Positions 14,680 to 24,971 of a stretch of 29,959 nucleotides of DNA are shown in pieces. The stretch is from Flavobacteriales bacterium UBA972 (lineage in GTDB: Bacteria > Bacteroidota > Bacteroidia > Flavobacteriales > Schleiferiaceae), in NCBI GenBank assembly GCA_002292855.1, contig DBBY01000025.1:4526-34484 (forward strand), in the 5' to 3' direction. Numbering within the stretch: the first letter of the stretch is position 1; the number at the start of each line of letters is the position of its first letter. A model generated the notes under the pieces. The model saw only the letters and a program-made list of their open reading frames with translations, ran no database searches and was not told where the DNA came from. Made by a program: the position numbers and the translations under genes.

Positions 14680-16194
14680 CTATTGAACGTCAAGAACTAC
14701 GTTAGAAATATTCTCAATGCGAGTGCCCTGTGGGGTTTCTGCCTTGATTCTTCGAATGGAAACAGACGAACCTGGGCGCAAGCGCTCAATCTGGTCGCGA
14801 AGGTCGTTGGGCACCTTATTGCCCTTCACTTGGATGGCGGGCTTACCCTCTAATTTAATGTCAAATGCCTTAACCGTTAGGGGCAGGTCAAAGGGAAAAT
14901 CCTGGTACTCGGCCTCAACAATCCCCTTGGCCAAAAGGCTAGTAGAAATTAAGCCATCCTTCTTTTTGTACACGGTACCCACGGCCTGAGGTAGGCCTTT
15001 AATACGGTAGAGCTTCTCGCCCGCCTTGCGCGATTTGCCGTCCTTCTCCTTGACGGTAACGGAGATAACTACTTCTTTACCGGTCACGTTGGTCACGTTG
15101 GCGATGTAGTTGCCTGCCTTGCCCGTGATTCCTGAACCCGAAACTACCAGGTTCTCTGGAGCCACTCCCGGTACCGAAACTTCGATGGGGTTGTCTACGT
15201 TGCGGTAGAGTACGTTCATCTTGGTGGCAGAAATTACCACACTGGGCGGTGCGACCGTGTAGGTCAGCTCAAAGGGGTAGTCGGTATCGCCTCCTGGAAT
15301 GCGCATGCTGCCCTTCAAGGTTTTGCTGCCGTTGCCGGATCCTTGAATGCGAATCTTTCCTACTCCGTTCTCCACGCTCTGCGGGGTGACGCCTATAAAT
15401 TGCGGATTACGTTGATTGTCATAGGCCGCCAAAAACACGTCAGCCTCGAGGTAGTCGCCCTGAGTAACGTAGGTGGACTTGGGAGTAACGACGGCTCTAA
15501 CGTTGTCAAACTTTAGGGTGTTGGCGTCAATCTGGCCATAAAGGTGCTCGACGGTCTTTGCTTCCATGCGCCGCACGCGCGACTGAAGGTCCGTCAAAAA
15601 CGGAATAACTCCCGCCAGGGGTAGCTCTGCGAAGGTTGCGCGCTCCCACGACATCTTCGTGCCCTCAACGACCTCGTCTTCAAAGTTGAATGTTTCGTCA
15701 ATGATGCGCTTCATGGTTTCGTCGCCGTCGGTCTGGGTCTCCAGAAAACTGCGGTAGGCTAGGATCCGCTCTTTAATTTCTTTGGCTTTCCCTTGGCCCC
15801 CTACGCTTTTGTCGTTCAAGAGGTAGTTCTCTCCGACGTCGCGGTTGTCGGATCCCTTGTAGCGTCCCTCCTTGTCATATCCGCCGGTTTGGGTAATCAT
15901 CTCTTCTTTGGTCAGCTTGAGAAGACCAAAAAGGCTTTCGGATTCCTCCTTGACCTTCAGGGCCCGCTCATTGATGGGAATGGCGCGTGGGTTTTCAGAA
16001 ACCTGTGCTGCAATGGCGCTGTAAATGGTAGCGGTTCCGCTCTCAACAGTGCTCACGGTAGCATTCATTCCCTTGTCGAGCTTGTCGAGCACGCGCAGAA
16101 TGTCTTTGGAAACATTCAAGGCTAGCATCGCAGTCAACACGAGGTACATCATGTTGATCATCTTCTGACGCGGAGAAATTTTACCTGAAGCCAT
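14680..16194 (-). CDS. gldM: Type IX secretion/gliding motor protein GldM (PorM)
   Basis: Inner-membrane protein with a long periplasmic arm that, with GldL, forms the proton-driven motor of T9SS and gliding. The 504 residues begin SGKISPRQKMINMMYLVLTA: Arg9, shown to matter in F. johnsoniae GldM, is present just before the single membrane segment (about 13-33). A helical domain (about 35-225) and several beta domains follow (for example PPSVVISATKMNVLYRNVDN, PIEVSVPGV). It ends one base before gldN. The 68-base gap from gldL contains TAATTTCG (16207-16214, minus), one base off the -7 consensus, so a weak internal promoter is possible. Confidence 0.97.
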   Translation of the reverse strand: MASGKISPRQKMINMMYLVLTAMLALNVSKDILRVLDKLDKGMNATVSTVESGTATIYSAIAAQVSENPRAIPINERALKVKEESESLFGLLKLTKEEMITQTGGYDKEGRYKGSDNRDVGENYLLNDKSVGGQGKAKEIKERILAYRSFLETQTDGDETMKRIIDETFNFEDEVVEGTKMSWERATFAELPLAGVIPFLTDLQSRVRRMEAKTVEHLYGQIDANTLKFDNVRAVVTPKSTYVTQGDYLEADVFLAAYDNQRNPQFIGVTPQSVENGVGKIRIQGSGNGSKTLKGSMRIPGGDTDYPFELTYTVAPPSVVISATKMNVLYRNVDNPIEVSVPGVAPENLVVSGSGITGKAGNYIANVTNVTGKEVVISVTVKEKDGKSRKAGEKLYRIKGLPQAVGTVYKKKDGLISTSLLAKGIVEAEYQDFPFDLPLTVKAFDIKLEGKPAIQVKGNKVPNDLRDQIERLRPGSSVSIRRIKAETPQGTRIENISNVVLDVQ

Positions 16195-16263
16195 GGGGTT
16201 CTATATCGAAATTATTATGAGGAAGAGGGGCTATTAGTGCTTGTTGGGTCTGAAGGTTCTCTA

Positions 16264-16923
16264 TTACGAGCGAACGTTCATCGCCGCCAGCATGTTTCCG
16301 TACACGGAATTCAGCTGCGACAGGTTCTGGCTTAGCTTGGCCACCTCACCCGCAAGGGCATCGGTGTTTTGGGCTGAAGCACTGAGCTTCTCCATTACGG
16401 TATTTTGAATCTCCACTTGGCTCGTAGTGTTCTCAAGCTGCACGGCATAAAGGGCGTTAAGCGCCTCCATGTTCTTGGCTGCGGCACCGAGTTGCTGGCT
16501 GTAGCTTGCGGTTGCTCCTGCGGCGTCGGTGGCGCTGTTGAGGGACGCTGCCGTATCGCTTAGCCTGCGCATTCCCGCTGACAAACTGTCGAGCAGTTCG
16601 GGTCCGATTTTGGCTTCCTCGAGCATGCGGTCGAGCTCCTGAGTGGGGGTTCCTGAACCTTTGCGGGCTTTCTTGCTGTAGTCCAGCTCGTTCTCGAGTT
16701 CGGGGTAGGCTAGGGCCCAGTCGTACTCTTTAGGCTGTGCCTCAAAAGCAGAAATGGCAAAAATGACGGCCTCGGTAGTAAGACCAATAATGAGCATCAA
16801 ATCCGCTCCTTTAAGGTGCAAAATCTTGAACAATGCTCCCATAATTACTACTGCAGCGCCCAATCCGTAGAGCTTAACCATGAAGTCTTTAAAGCGCTTA
16901 CCGTTAACGTCGATTATAGCCAT
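16264..16923 (-). CDS. gldL: Type IX secretion/gliding motor protein GldL (PorL)
   Basis: Inner-membrane partner of GldM in the motor. The 219 residues have two membrane segments (about 17-36 and 41-60) separated by a short loop, then a long cytoplasmic helical tail starting EAQPKEYDWALAYPELE. Glu51 in the second segment (GLTTEAVIFAISAFE) corresponds to the GldL glutamate proposed to carry protons in F. johnsoniae; Lys33 and His36 near the end of the first segment also match. It lies 52 bases after gldK and 69 before gldM. Confidence 0.97.
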   Translation of the reverse strand: MAIIDVNGKRFKDFMVKLYGLGAAVVIMGALFKILHLKGADLMLIIGLTTEAVIFAISAFEAQPKEYDWALAYPELENELDYSKKARKGSGTPTQELDRMLEEAKIGPELLDSLSAGMRRLSDTAASLNSATDAAGATASYSQQLGAAAKNMEALNALYAVQLENTTSQVEIQNTVMEKLSASAQNTDALAGEVAKLSQNLSQLNSVYGNMLAAMNVRS

Positions 16924-16975
16924 TTTGAATGAAGTTTAGGGGTTGAGAGTGGGAAAAGGTTAACTAGAAAAAAAT

Positions 16976-18409
16976 TTAGAAGTCTCGGCGATCACGGCCT
17001 AAGAAGCTTTGAACCGTGCGGAATCCAATGTAGGATTTAGCCGTGTCCTGGTACTCGTAGTCGCGCATGCCGTTTTGCATGAAGATGGCGACGTCCTTCC
17101 ACGATCCTCCGCGAATAACCTTTCGCTTGAGGGTCACGGCGTCTGACTCGGCTGCACTGTACTTAAAGTCAGGGCTCAGGTCAGAAACGTAGTAGTAGGA
17201 CGCTTCGTCAAAGGCGGTACTGGTCCATTCTGCGACGTTGCCGGCCATGTCGTAGAGGCCGTATCCGTTGGGCTCATAACTGTGAACCCTAACAGGGTGC
17301 ATTCCGCCGTCTGCCACAAGATTGCCACGCCCAGGCTTGAAGTTCGCCAAAAAGCAGCCCTTGCTGTTGGTGGTGTAGGGTCCGCCCCAAGGGTAGGTCG
17401 TTAGTTCGCGTCCGCCACGAGCTGCGTACTCCCACTCTGCCTCGGTAGGCAGGCGGAACTCGTTCTCGATGAAGTCGTTGCTCTCGCGCAGGTAGCTGTT
17501 GCGGTAGTGGGTGCGCCAGTTGGCAAAGGCCGTAGACTGCTTCCAGCTCACGCCAACCACCGGGTACTCGTCGTAGGCGGGATGCCAGAAGTAGTTGTCG
17601 TGAAGGTTTTCGTTGAATGAGTAGGTAAAATCAGAGATCCAAGCCAGGGTGTCGGGGTAGACATTGATAATTTCTGATACAAAGAAGCTTGAACGATCCG
17701 AAGCTTTTTTGCCGTTTTTGATGTAGTCGCGGTAGGAGAAGGTGCGACCGTCGCCGTCGGCGTCGCGGTAGTCCTTCTGCCAGCGGTTCTCTTTGGAGGC
17801 CGCTTTTTGCTTGTCAACCCATAGGTGGAGGTAGTTCAGCTGGCGAGAATCGATGCTACGTCCGCCCAAGAAGCGCTCCTCGGGAGAGAGGTACATCGAC
17901 TCGATGATTTCGGTGTACTCCTCAGAGGGGTAACGGTCGGTGGCCCAAACCAAGCGACTCGTCCAATCGAGGTAGGTCTGCATGGAATCCGGGTAGTTGA
18001 GTCCAACAAACTCCTCAAAGAACGTAGGATTGTTCATGTCGGCGTAGTTGATGTACTCGTAGCCTTCTACCATTCCCTCGGCCAAGCGAAAGCGCAGGAT
18101 GGAATCCCGAACCCAGTCGACAAATTGACGGTACTCGTTGTTGGTGATTTCGGTTTCGTCCATGTAGAAGGCAGGAACCGATACGGATTTAGTGGATGCC
18201 GTGAGCGTGGCAGGCACGTCTACGTCCGAATTGCCCATGGCAAACTGACCTTGGGGAATGTAAACCATTCCATAAGGGTCTGACGGGTAAAACTCGGGGC
18301 GGTTTTGAACGCCTACTAATTCTCCGTGGTCTCCGCCGGAACAGGCCGACAGAACCAGGGCTGCGAAGCCCGTCGAGAAAAGGGATGGTACCAGTTTAAA
18401 TGTTTTCAT
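16976..18409 (-). CDS. gldK: Type IX secretion lipoprotein GldK (PorK)
   Basis: Outer-membrane lipoprotein that forms the periplasmic ring with GldN. The 477 residues start with a lipoprotein signal ending LSAC (Cys23). The rest is a formylglycine-generating-enzyme-like domain used structurally: MVYIPQGQFAMG, YMDETEITNNEYRQF, VGVSWKQSTAFANW, RLPTEAEWEYAARGG, YDMAGNVAEWTS, VIRGGSWKD and YIGFRTV. I see no paired catalytic cysteines, as expected for GldK. It follows porP/sprF by 32 bases and precedes gldL by 52. Confidence 0.97.
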   Translation of the reverse strand: MKTFKLVPSLFSTGFAALVLSACSGGDHGELVGVQNRPEFYPSDPYGMVYIPQGQFAMGNSDVDVPATLTASTKSVSVPAFYMDETEITNNEYRQFVDWVRDSILRFRLAEGMVEGYEYINYADMNNPTFFEEFVGLNYPDSMQTYLDWTSRLVWATDRYPSEEYTEIIESMYLSPEERFLGGRSIDSRQLNYLHLWVDKQKAASKENRWQKDYRDADGDGRTFSYRDYIKNGKKASDRSSFFVSEIINVYPDTLAWISDFTYSFNENLHDNYFWHPAYDEYPVVGVSWKQSTAFANWRTHYRNSYLRESNDFIENEFRLPTEAEWEYAARGGRELTTYPWGGPYTTNSKGCFLANFKPGRGNLVADGGMHPVRVHSYEPNGYGLYDMAGNVAEWTSTAFDEASYYYVSDLSPDFKYSAAESDAVTLKRKVIRGGSWKDVAIFMQNGMRDYEYQDTAKSYIGFRTVQSFLGRDRRDF

Positions 18410-18441
18410 GGTCTTTTACTAACGTCAAGTGGAGCGCGATA

Positions 18442-19383
18442 TTACAAAAATCTTGGGTTGCGGTAGCTACCGTTGATGCGCGGAGGTATTTCGATGGTGA
18501 AGCAATAGGACAAAAATAGTTCATGAGAGCCCGAAGAATAGGCACTTAGAGAAGATGTTGTCAAATCGTAGGAATAGGATGCCTTTAGCGAGGGCATGAT
18601 TTGGTAGCCCAGCATGATACTCATGGCGTCTTGGTTGCGGTAGCCTAGCCCTGCAAAAATCTTCTCCATAATCATCGCGTTGGCGTTTAAATCCAGGCTG
18701 AGGTTGGAATTTAAGTCTGACTTAATAAGTAGGCTCGGAGTAATTCGAATCGGAACCGAGGTCGGCAGGTCAAAGGACGCACCGCCGGTTAAAAAGTAGT
18801 GAAGGCTGCTTTTGAAGCGGGCGGAGCTTCCGGAGAAGGGGGCGTCGCTTTGCAGCATTCTTGTGGTAGAAAGCCCCGCGAACCATACTTCGTTTGCGTA
18901 GTAAGCTCCAAAATTAAGTTCGGGAGTAAAAGAGGTGGCTCCGCTGCCAACGACTGCCGGATCGCTTGGATTGTCGGGGTAAATCCACTGCGCATTGCGC
19001 ACGTTTTTGTTTTTGAAGTCTACCGACATGCCGAGTCCCAAGCGGCCAGTGCCAAGGTCCATTTGGTAGGCGTAGCCCAAGGCTGCAGAAACGTCCTCAA
19101 AGAAGCCGATGCGGTCGTTTTGAACATTGACTAAAATTCCACCGTGCAGCAACTCCACGGGGATGGATGCGTTGATGTTTTGCGTAGTCGGGGCTCCTTC
19201 GAATCCGACCCACTGTAGGCGCTGCCCCATGTTGATGCAAATGCCGTCTCCGCTGCCGGCAACGCCGGGATTAAAGCTCAGTCTGTTGTGGTAGTACTGG
19301 GTAAACTGCACGTCTTGCTGCGCCCATAACGAGCTAGATAAGAGTACAGTTGCGCTTGCAAAAAGATATTTTAAGCGGTTCAT
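18442..19383 (-). CDS. porP: PorP/SprF family outer-membrane protein
   Basis: Predicted beta-barrel of the type IX secretion system. From ATG 19383 the protein has 313 residues, a signal peptide (MNRLKYLFASATVLLSSSLWAQ) and the family opening QDVQFTQYYHNRLSFNPGVAG. The body alternates glycine- and aromatic-rich strands (for example GRLGLGMSVDFKNKNVRN, LNFGAYYANEVWFAGLS) and ends PRINGSYRNPRFL. The frame extends three codons further to a TTG, which I reject. Position directly before gldK is the same as porP in Porphyromonas gingivalis porPKLMN, so it likely works with this core complex rather than with a dedicated adhesin such as SprB. Confidence 0.93.
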   Translation of the reverse strand: MNRLKYLFASATVLLSSSLWAQQDVQFTQYYHNRLSFNPGVAGSGDGICINMGQRLQWVGFEGAPTTQNINASIPVELLHGGILVNVQNDRIGFFEDVSAALGYAYQMDLGTGRLGLGMSVDFKNKNVRNAQWIYPDNPSDPAVVGSGATSFTPELNFGAYYANEVWFAGLSTTRMLQSDAPFSGSSARFKSSLHYFLTGGASFDLPTSVPIRITPSLLIKSDLNSNLSLDLNANAMIMEKIFAGLGYRNQDAMSIMLGYQIMPSLKASYSYDLTTSSLSAYSSGSHELFLSYCFTIEIPPRINGSYRNPRFL

Positions 19384-19413
19384 TCCAGTCAACGTGGTTC
19401 TACGAATAAGGGC

Positions 19414-19421
19414 TAAAAGTA
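19414..19421 (-). promoter_or_regulatory. Possible promoter of the porP-gldKLMN operon, -7 element
   Basis: The minus strand reads TACTTTTA, one base off TAnnTTTG, 30 bases before ATG 19383, with TTTA 20 bases further upstream as a -33 candidate. It lies in the 67-base gap after the arginase-like gene and could give the secretion genes their own transcript. Confidence 0.4.
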
Positions 19422-19450
19422 ACTAAAAATGCGGTACTACGTAAATTTTC

Positions 19451-20581
19451 TTAAACGCCGCGACGAACTACGCGCCACCAAACGGCGGGAATTTCTCCAT
19501 TTTGTGCGGTGCTGTAGTCCTCGGCTGAGCAGGGAATCAAGCTGTGGCGCGCATCCTGCCCGGGGTTGCTGGGCACTTCAATCCACCAGCGCAGGCTCCA
19601 GGGCGACTTGTAAAAGACCAATTCGCCCTCGTCCTTGGGCAGAAGCACGGTGAACCGCACGTAGTCTTCCTTCGGCCGCAAGGGAAAGTCCGAAACCCGG
19701 CCTGCCACCCCGTCGATAAAGTACCATAGGCCCTGGGCCCAGAGGTTCGCGTTTTGCCCGTCTAGATCGCGGCTGCTCACAAAGTCGGTCATGCAAAGCG
19801 CGTGGAGCTTATCGCTGAATCCTGCGTATCGAAGCAGGGCACAGAAGGCCTCGCCGGTGAGTCCGTTGGGGTTGGGATCGCGCTGGGCAGGCGCGTCGGA
19901 TGCGCGGACTGCTGCGTTGTGGACCACGACCATATCGGCATCGCGCACCCAGGGTTCCGAGCGCTGAATGGGCTGAAGTTCGCCGATGCGGTGCACCTCT
20001 AAGTGCATTTTCTCGGCTAAGTCGAGCAGGGACTGGGGCACCAAATAGCTCTGATGGGCCAGGTGGCTCACGTGAAAAAGACGAAATGGCTTGAGCGTGA
20101 GCATCTGCGCCAGCAAATTGCTATGGTCCGGCATAACATGGTCGTCGCCTAGCGAAATCCGGTTGTTGATCATGCAGGCACTGATGGTGCGTTCCAGCTT
20201 GACAAAGGCGCGGTAAACGCCCAGAGGCCAGTCGGATCCTGCGCCTAAAAACACTGGAATGCATCCGTACTGAAGGACTTCAGCGGCGAGTTCCTCGACG
20301 GCCACCAGGGTGTCCACGCGATCCCTACCGGGCTTGAGGTTTCCCAGGTCGGCAACCTTCACCTCCCAAGGGCCCCAGTAAAGTCCAAAGAGGGACCTTC
20401 TAACGCTGTTTGCAACCTCGTGCGGGGATGCTTGCTGCTCGGGAACGCCAATCAGGGCGATTTGCATGCCCCGCAGGTCGGGCACATCGCCTTGGTGCAT
20501 GGCAATGGAATTGCCCAATGTTTCGTTGGGCCAAGCCTCTAAAAACTCCGCATTAAGCGGTTCAAGCCATTGCGTGCCCAT
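19451..20581 (-). CDS. Arginase/formimidoylglutamase-fold protein, metal site apparently lost
   Basis: A 376-residue protein that resembles the Bacteroidota 'formimidoylglutamase' group of the ureohydrolase (arginase) fold: ALIGVPEQ, RRSLFGLYWG, IPVFLGAGSDWPLG, SDAPAQ, NPNGLTGEAFCALLRYAGFS. Active ureohydrolases bind two manganese ions through GGDH, DAHxD and SxDxDxxDP. Here these places read GAGSDW (113-118), MINNRIS (137-143) and VVHNAAVRASDA (219-230), so the histidine and aspartate ligands are absent. An enzymatic role therefore looks unlikely (inference). It lies three bases after topA and just before porP-gldKLMN, next to which such genes are conserved in Flavobacteriia (from memory). 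No signal peptide is seen. Confidence 0.82.
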   Translation of the reverse strand: MGTQWLEPLNAEFLEAWPNETLGNSIAMHQGDVPDLRGMQIALIGVPEQQASPHEVANSVRRSLFGLYWGPWEVKVADLGNLKPGRDRVDTLVAVEELAAEVLQYGCIPVFLGAGSDWPLGVYRAFVKLERTISACMINNRISLGDDHVMPDHSNLLAQMLTLKPFRLFHVSHLAHQSYLVPQSLLDLAEKMHLEVHRIGELQPIQRSEPWVRDADMVVVHNAAVRASDAPAQRDPNPNGLTGEAFCALLRYAGFSDKLHALCMTDFVSSRDLDGQNANLWAQGLWYFIDGVAGRVSDFPLRPKEDYVRFTVLLPKDEGELVFYKSPWSLRWWIEVPSNPGQDARHSLIPCSAEDYSTAQNGEIPAVWWRVVRRGV

Positions 20582-20584
20582 GGT

Positions 20585-22996
20585 TTACTTATTGGCTGTT
20601 GGGGCTTTTTTGGCCTTGGGTTTTGCTGCGGACTTAGACTTGGCTGCGGACTTCGCCTTGGGCTTCGCTGCCGACTTGGTTTTAGCGCCCGGTCGACCAC
20701 GGCCCTTGCCCTTTCCGGCTGAGGGTACATGCTTGGCAATAAGCTCAATAACCTCTTCGGTGGTGAGCTTCTCCGGTTCGATTCCGCGGGGAATTTTAAC
20801 GTTCTCCTTGTCCCACTTTAGGTAGGGCCCATAGCGCCCCTTGCGCAGTTCCACGGCTCCTTGCGGCGTAGAATACGTATGCATCAGTGAGGCCTCTGCA
20901 GCAATCACTTTGGCCCTGACCAGTTCAATGGCCTCTGCCTCGGTAACGTTGAGCGGCGTGAGGGGCGCAGTCAAACTGGCGAAGGTCTTGTCCCACTGCA
21001 CGTAGGGACCAAAACGGCCGAAGTTGGCCTTGAGGGGCTTGCCTTCGAGCTCGCCAACCAGGCGGGGAAGGCGCAGCAGTTCAAGGGCTTCGGGCAGGGT
21101 GATCTTGTCCAGCGAAAAGGGCTCAGGAATGCCGACGAATTTGGCGTCCAGCTCGTCGTCGTCTCCGCCCCCGAGCATGACCACGGGGCCAAAGCGCGCA
21201 AGCCGGGCTGAAATCTGCCTGCCATTCTCAGGATGCGTGCCGAGCAGGCGAATCGAGCGCACTCGGTCTCCCTCTTCGGATTCCACAACCATGGGGTGAA
21301 ACGTCTTGTAGAAGTCGCCCAGCACTGACTGCCATTGGCTTCGGCCTTCAGCGACTTCATCAAATTGGGCTTCCATCTTGGCCGTGAAGGAGTAGTCCAT
21401 CACCGAGCTGAAGTTGGCTATGAGGTAGTCGGTTACCAGGTTGCCGATGTCGGTGGGCACGAGGCGGCCCTTGTCCGAACCGTACTTTTCTTCGCGCTTG
21501 TCCCAGTTCCATTGGCTTCCGCCGGACCATTCCGCGTAGACAATAGTTCGAACTTCGCCTTCGCGCACCCCTTTTGCCACGTATCCGCGGTTTTGAACGG
21601 TCGAAATGGTAGGTGCATAGGTCGACGGTCGGCCAATGCCCTCTTCTTCAAGAGCCTTAACCAAGGTTGCCTCGGTGAATCTTCCGGGGGCTCGGGTAAA
21701 GCGCTGGGTTGCCTGCGCAGACTGAAGCCGAACGGCATCGTTTTGCTTCAATGGGGGTAGCATTCCGGCCTCGTCTTCTTCTTCGTCAAGTCCCTCGCGG
21801 TACACCTTTAAAAAGCCCTCAAAGGCAATCATTTCGCCGCGTGCTGTGAATTCTATCGCGGAATTGCGCAGCTGCGCCACCGTGCGGTCAATTTGCGCGT
21901 CGGCCATTTGGCTAGCCAGGGTGCGCTTCCAGATTAGCTCATAGAGTTTTTTCTCTGAGGCATCTGCGCCAGCGGACTTCATTAGCATGTTGGTGGGGCG
22001 AATGGCCTCGTGGGCTTCTTGGGCTCCGGCGCTTTTGGTTTGGTACTTGCGCGATTGGGCAAAACTGCTTCCGTAAAGTTCCGTTACGGCTGCGCGTGCT
22101 CCCGATATGGCTTCTTCAGAAAGGTTTACCGAGTCGGTACGCATGTAGGTAATGTGCCCGTTCTCGTAGAGTTTTTGCGCCAAACTCATGGTGCGGCTCA
22201 CCGACAATCCCAGTTTGCGGGACGCCTCTTGCTGCAGGGTTGAGGTGGTGAATGGGGCTGCGGGCTTGCGGGCTGAGGTCTTCTGCTCCAGCGAGGCCAC
22301 TACAAAACCGCCGAGGTCGAGGCCGGCAGCCAAGGTGTTTACCGAGGCCTGATCCTTAAGGCTCCCTTGGTATTCGGCCAGAAAACCTGCTCCGTTGGGC
22401 GCCGTGAAGCGACCTTCCATGCGAAAGTCGATGGTCGAAACGAAGCTCTCGATGGCGCGCTCTCGTTCTACAATCATGCGCACTGCTACCGACTGCACGC
22501 GACCGGCGCTTAGGCCGCGTCGGACCTTCTTCCAAAGCACGGGCGAGAGCTCAAAACCCACAAGCCGATCGAGCACCCGGCGAGCCTGCTGGGCGTTGAC
22601 TAGGTTCATGTCGATCTGGCGCGGATTGTCTACCGCCTTTAGAATGGCAGACTTGGTAATCTCATGAAAAACAATTCGTTTGGTCTTGCTCATGTCGAGG
22701 TCTAGGGCCTCGGCCAGGTGCCAAGAAATGGCTTCTCCCTCGCGGTCCTCATCACTGGCGAGCCAAACCGTATCGGCGGTCTTAGCCAGTTTGCGCAGTT
22801 GGGCAACGACCTCTTTTTTGTCTTCGCTCACCTCGTACTCCGGGGCAAAATCCTTCTCGACGTCAATGCCGATTCCGCGCTCGGGAAGGTCCCGAATGTG
22901 CCCAAAACTGGAGCGCACCGTGAAGGCGCTGCCCAGGTATTTTTCAATGGTCTTGGCCTTGGCAGGGGATTCGACGATAACGAGATTTTGGGCCAT
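20585..22996 (-). CDS. topA: DNA topoisomerase I with lysine-rich tail
   Basis: Type IA topoisomerase that relaxes negative supercoils. The 803 residues show the TOPRIM domain with Glu9 (VIVESPAKAKTI) and SDEDREGE (Asp82, Asp84, Glu86), QQARRVLDRLVGFELSP, LSAGRVQSVA, and the catalytic Tyr284 in GHITYMRTDSV. The C-terminus has no four-cysteine zinc fingers; instead it carries repeats of the type FGRFGPYVQWDK and KGRYGPYLKWDKE. It ends with a 45-residue tail (759-803) almost entirely of K, A, P, S and G. The tail probably binds DNA non-specifically, as basic tails do in other topoisomerases (inference). The next gene starts three bases later. Confidence 0.97.
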   Translation of the reverse strand: MAQNLVIVESPAKAKTIEKYLGSAFTVRSSFGHIRDLPERGIGIDVEKDFAPEYEVSEDKKEVVAQLRKLAKTADTVWLASDEDREGEAISWHLAEALDLDMSKTKRIVFHEITKSAILKAVDNPRQIDMNLVNAQQARRVLDRLVGFELSPVLWKKVRRGLSAGRVQSVAVRMIVERERAIESFVSTIDFRMEGRFTAPNGAGFLAEYQGSLKDQASVNTLAAGLDLGGFVVASLEQKTSARKPAAPFTTSTLQQEASRKLGLSVSRTMSLAQKLYENGHITYMRTDSVNLSEEAISGARAAVTELYGSSFAQSRKYQTKSAGAQEAHEAIRPTNMLMKSAGADASEKKLYELIWKRTLASQMADAQIDRTVAQLRNSAIEFTARGEMIAFEGFLKVYREGLDEEEDEAGMLPPLKQNDAVRLQSAQATQRFTRAPGRFTEATLVKALEEEGIGRPSTYAPTISTVQNRGYVAKGVREGEVRTIVYAEWSGGSQWNWDKREEKYGSDKGRLVPTDIGNLVTDYLIANFSSVMDYSFTAKMEAQFDEVAEGRSQWQSVLGDFYKTFHPMVVESEEGDRVRSIRLLGTHPENGRQISARLARFGPVVMLGGGDDDELDAKFVGIPEPFSLDKITLPEALELLRLPRLVGELEGKPLKANFGRFGPYVQWDKTFASLTAPLTPLNVTEAEAIELVRAKVIAAEASLMHTYSTPQGAVELRKGRYGPYLKWDKENVKIPRGIEPEKLTTEEVIELIAKHVPSAGKGKGRGRPGAKTKSAAKPKAKSAAKSKSAAKPKAKKAPTANK

Positions 22997-23015
22997 GAGC
23001 AGAGTTTTACGCCTG

Positions 23016-23023
23016 CAAAGTAA
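23016..23023 (-). promoter_or_regulatory. Possible topA promoter, -7 element
   Basis: The minus strand reads TTACTTTG, one base off TAnnTTTG, with TTG 16 bases upstream (slightly short). It ends 19 bases before ATG 22996. Confidence 0.35.
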
Positions 23024-23094
23024 CGCTCGGAATTTGGCCCAAGCGTTTAAAATTAGCGGCTGACATTTTGTCGCTCTACCTCGGACGTAGTCCG

Positions 23095-23102
23095 TATTTT
23101 TG
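23095..23102 (+). promoter_or_regulatory. Predicted miaB operon promoter, -7 element
   Basis: TATTTTTG is a full TAnnTTTG match followed by CATC and ATG 23107, predicting a leaderless message. TTTG at 23067-23070 is a possible -33, but the 24-base spacing is a little long. The box decides the miaB start, because the upstream in-frame ATG 23068 would precede the promoter. Confidence 0.6.
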
Positions 23103-23106
23103 CATC

Positions 23107-24572
<1,466 letters not shown>

Positions 24573-24573
<1 letters not shown>

Positions 24574-24971
24574 TGAAGACCGCAGTAATCGCCTTTGCTC
24601 TGCTTTGCAGCCTTGGGGCAGGAGCCCAAACCAAGCTTGCCGACGGAACCTGGCAGGACCTCGATTTGGAGCTGGGCCTGCGTGCCGAGGCCATCAGAGA
24701 ATCGGGCGTGCTTCGGCTTTGCGTCGCTAAGGAAGGCCAATGCATTGAGAATTTAACCCTGGGCTTTTTGGTTCGGGTCTACGACAAGGCGGGCAAAGAG
24801 ATTTGGAATTCCCTTTGGACGGGGCGTACTTTGGATATAACGTTTAAGAAGCCCTTGCCAGAGGCCCAAAAAGTTCTGGTCGAGGCAACGAGTCCGAGCG
24901 TAGTCAACAAGCGCTCGGGCACCAGAATCGCTACAGGTAAACCCTTAAAACTCGAATTTACCGTCGAATGA
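24573..24971 (+). CDS. Small secreted protein of unknown function
   Basis: I do not recognise a family. The 132-residue product starts with a signal peptide (MKTAVIAFALLCSLGAGAQ) and should be about 113 residues when mature. The rest looks like a small all-beta domain with alternating hydrophobic residues (LTLGFLVRVYDKAGKEIW, LDITFKKPL, KLEFTVE) and two cysteines (VLRLCVAKEGQCIENL) that could form a disulfide. It is tightly packed: its ATG shares the A of the miaB TAA and its stop overlaps the sigma-54 activator start (ATGA), so it is co-translated with both. Coding is credible from these junctions and the clear signal peptide. Confidence 0.7.

Noticed and set aside
23068..23106. 13-codon extension of miaB to ATG 23068
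   Set aside because: It precedes the predicted promoter box at 23095-23102 and has no counterpart in the family.
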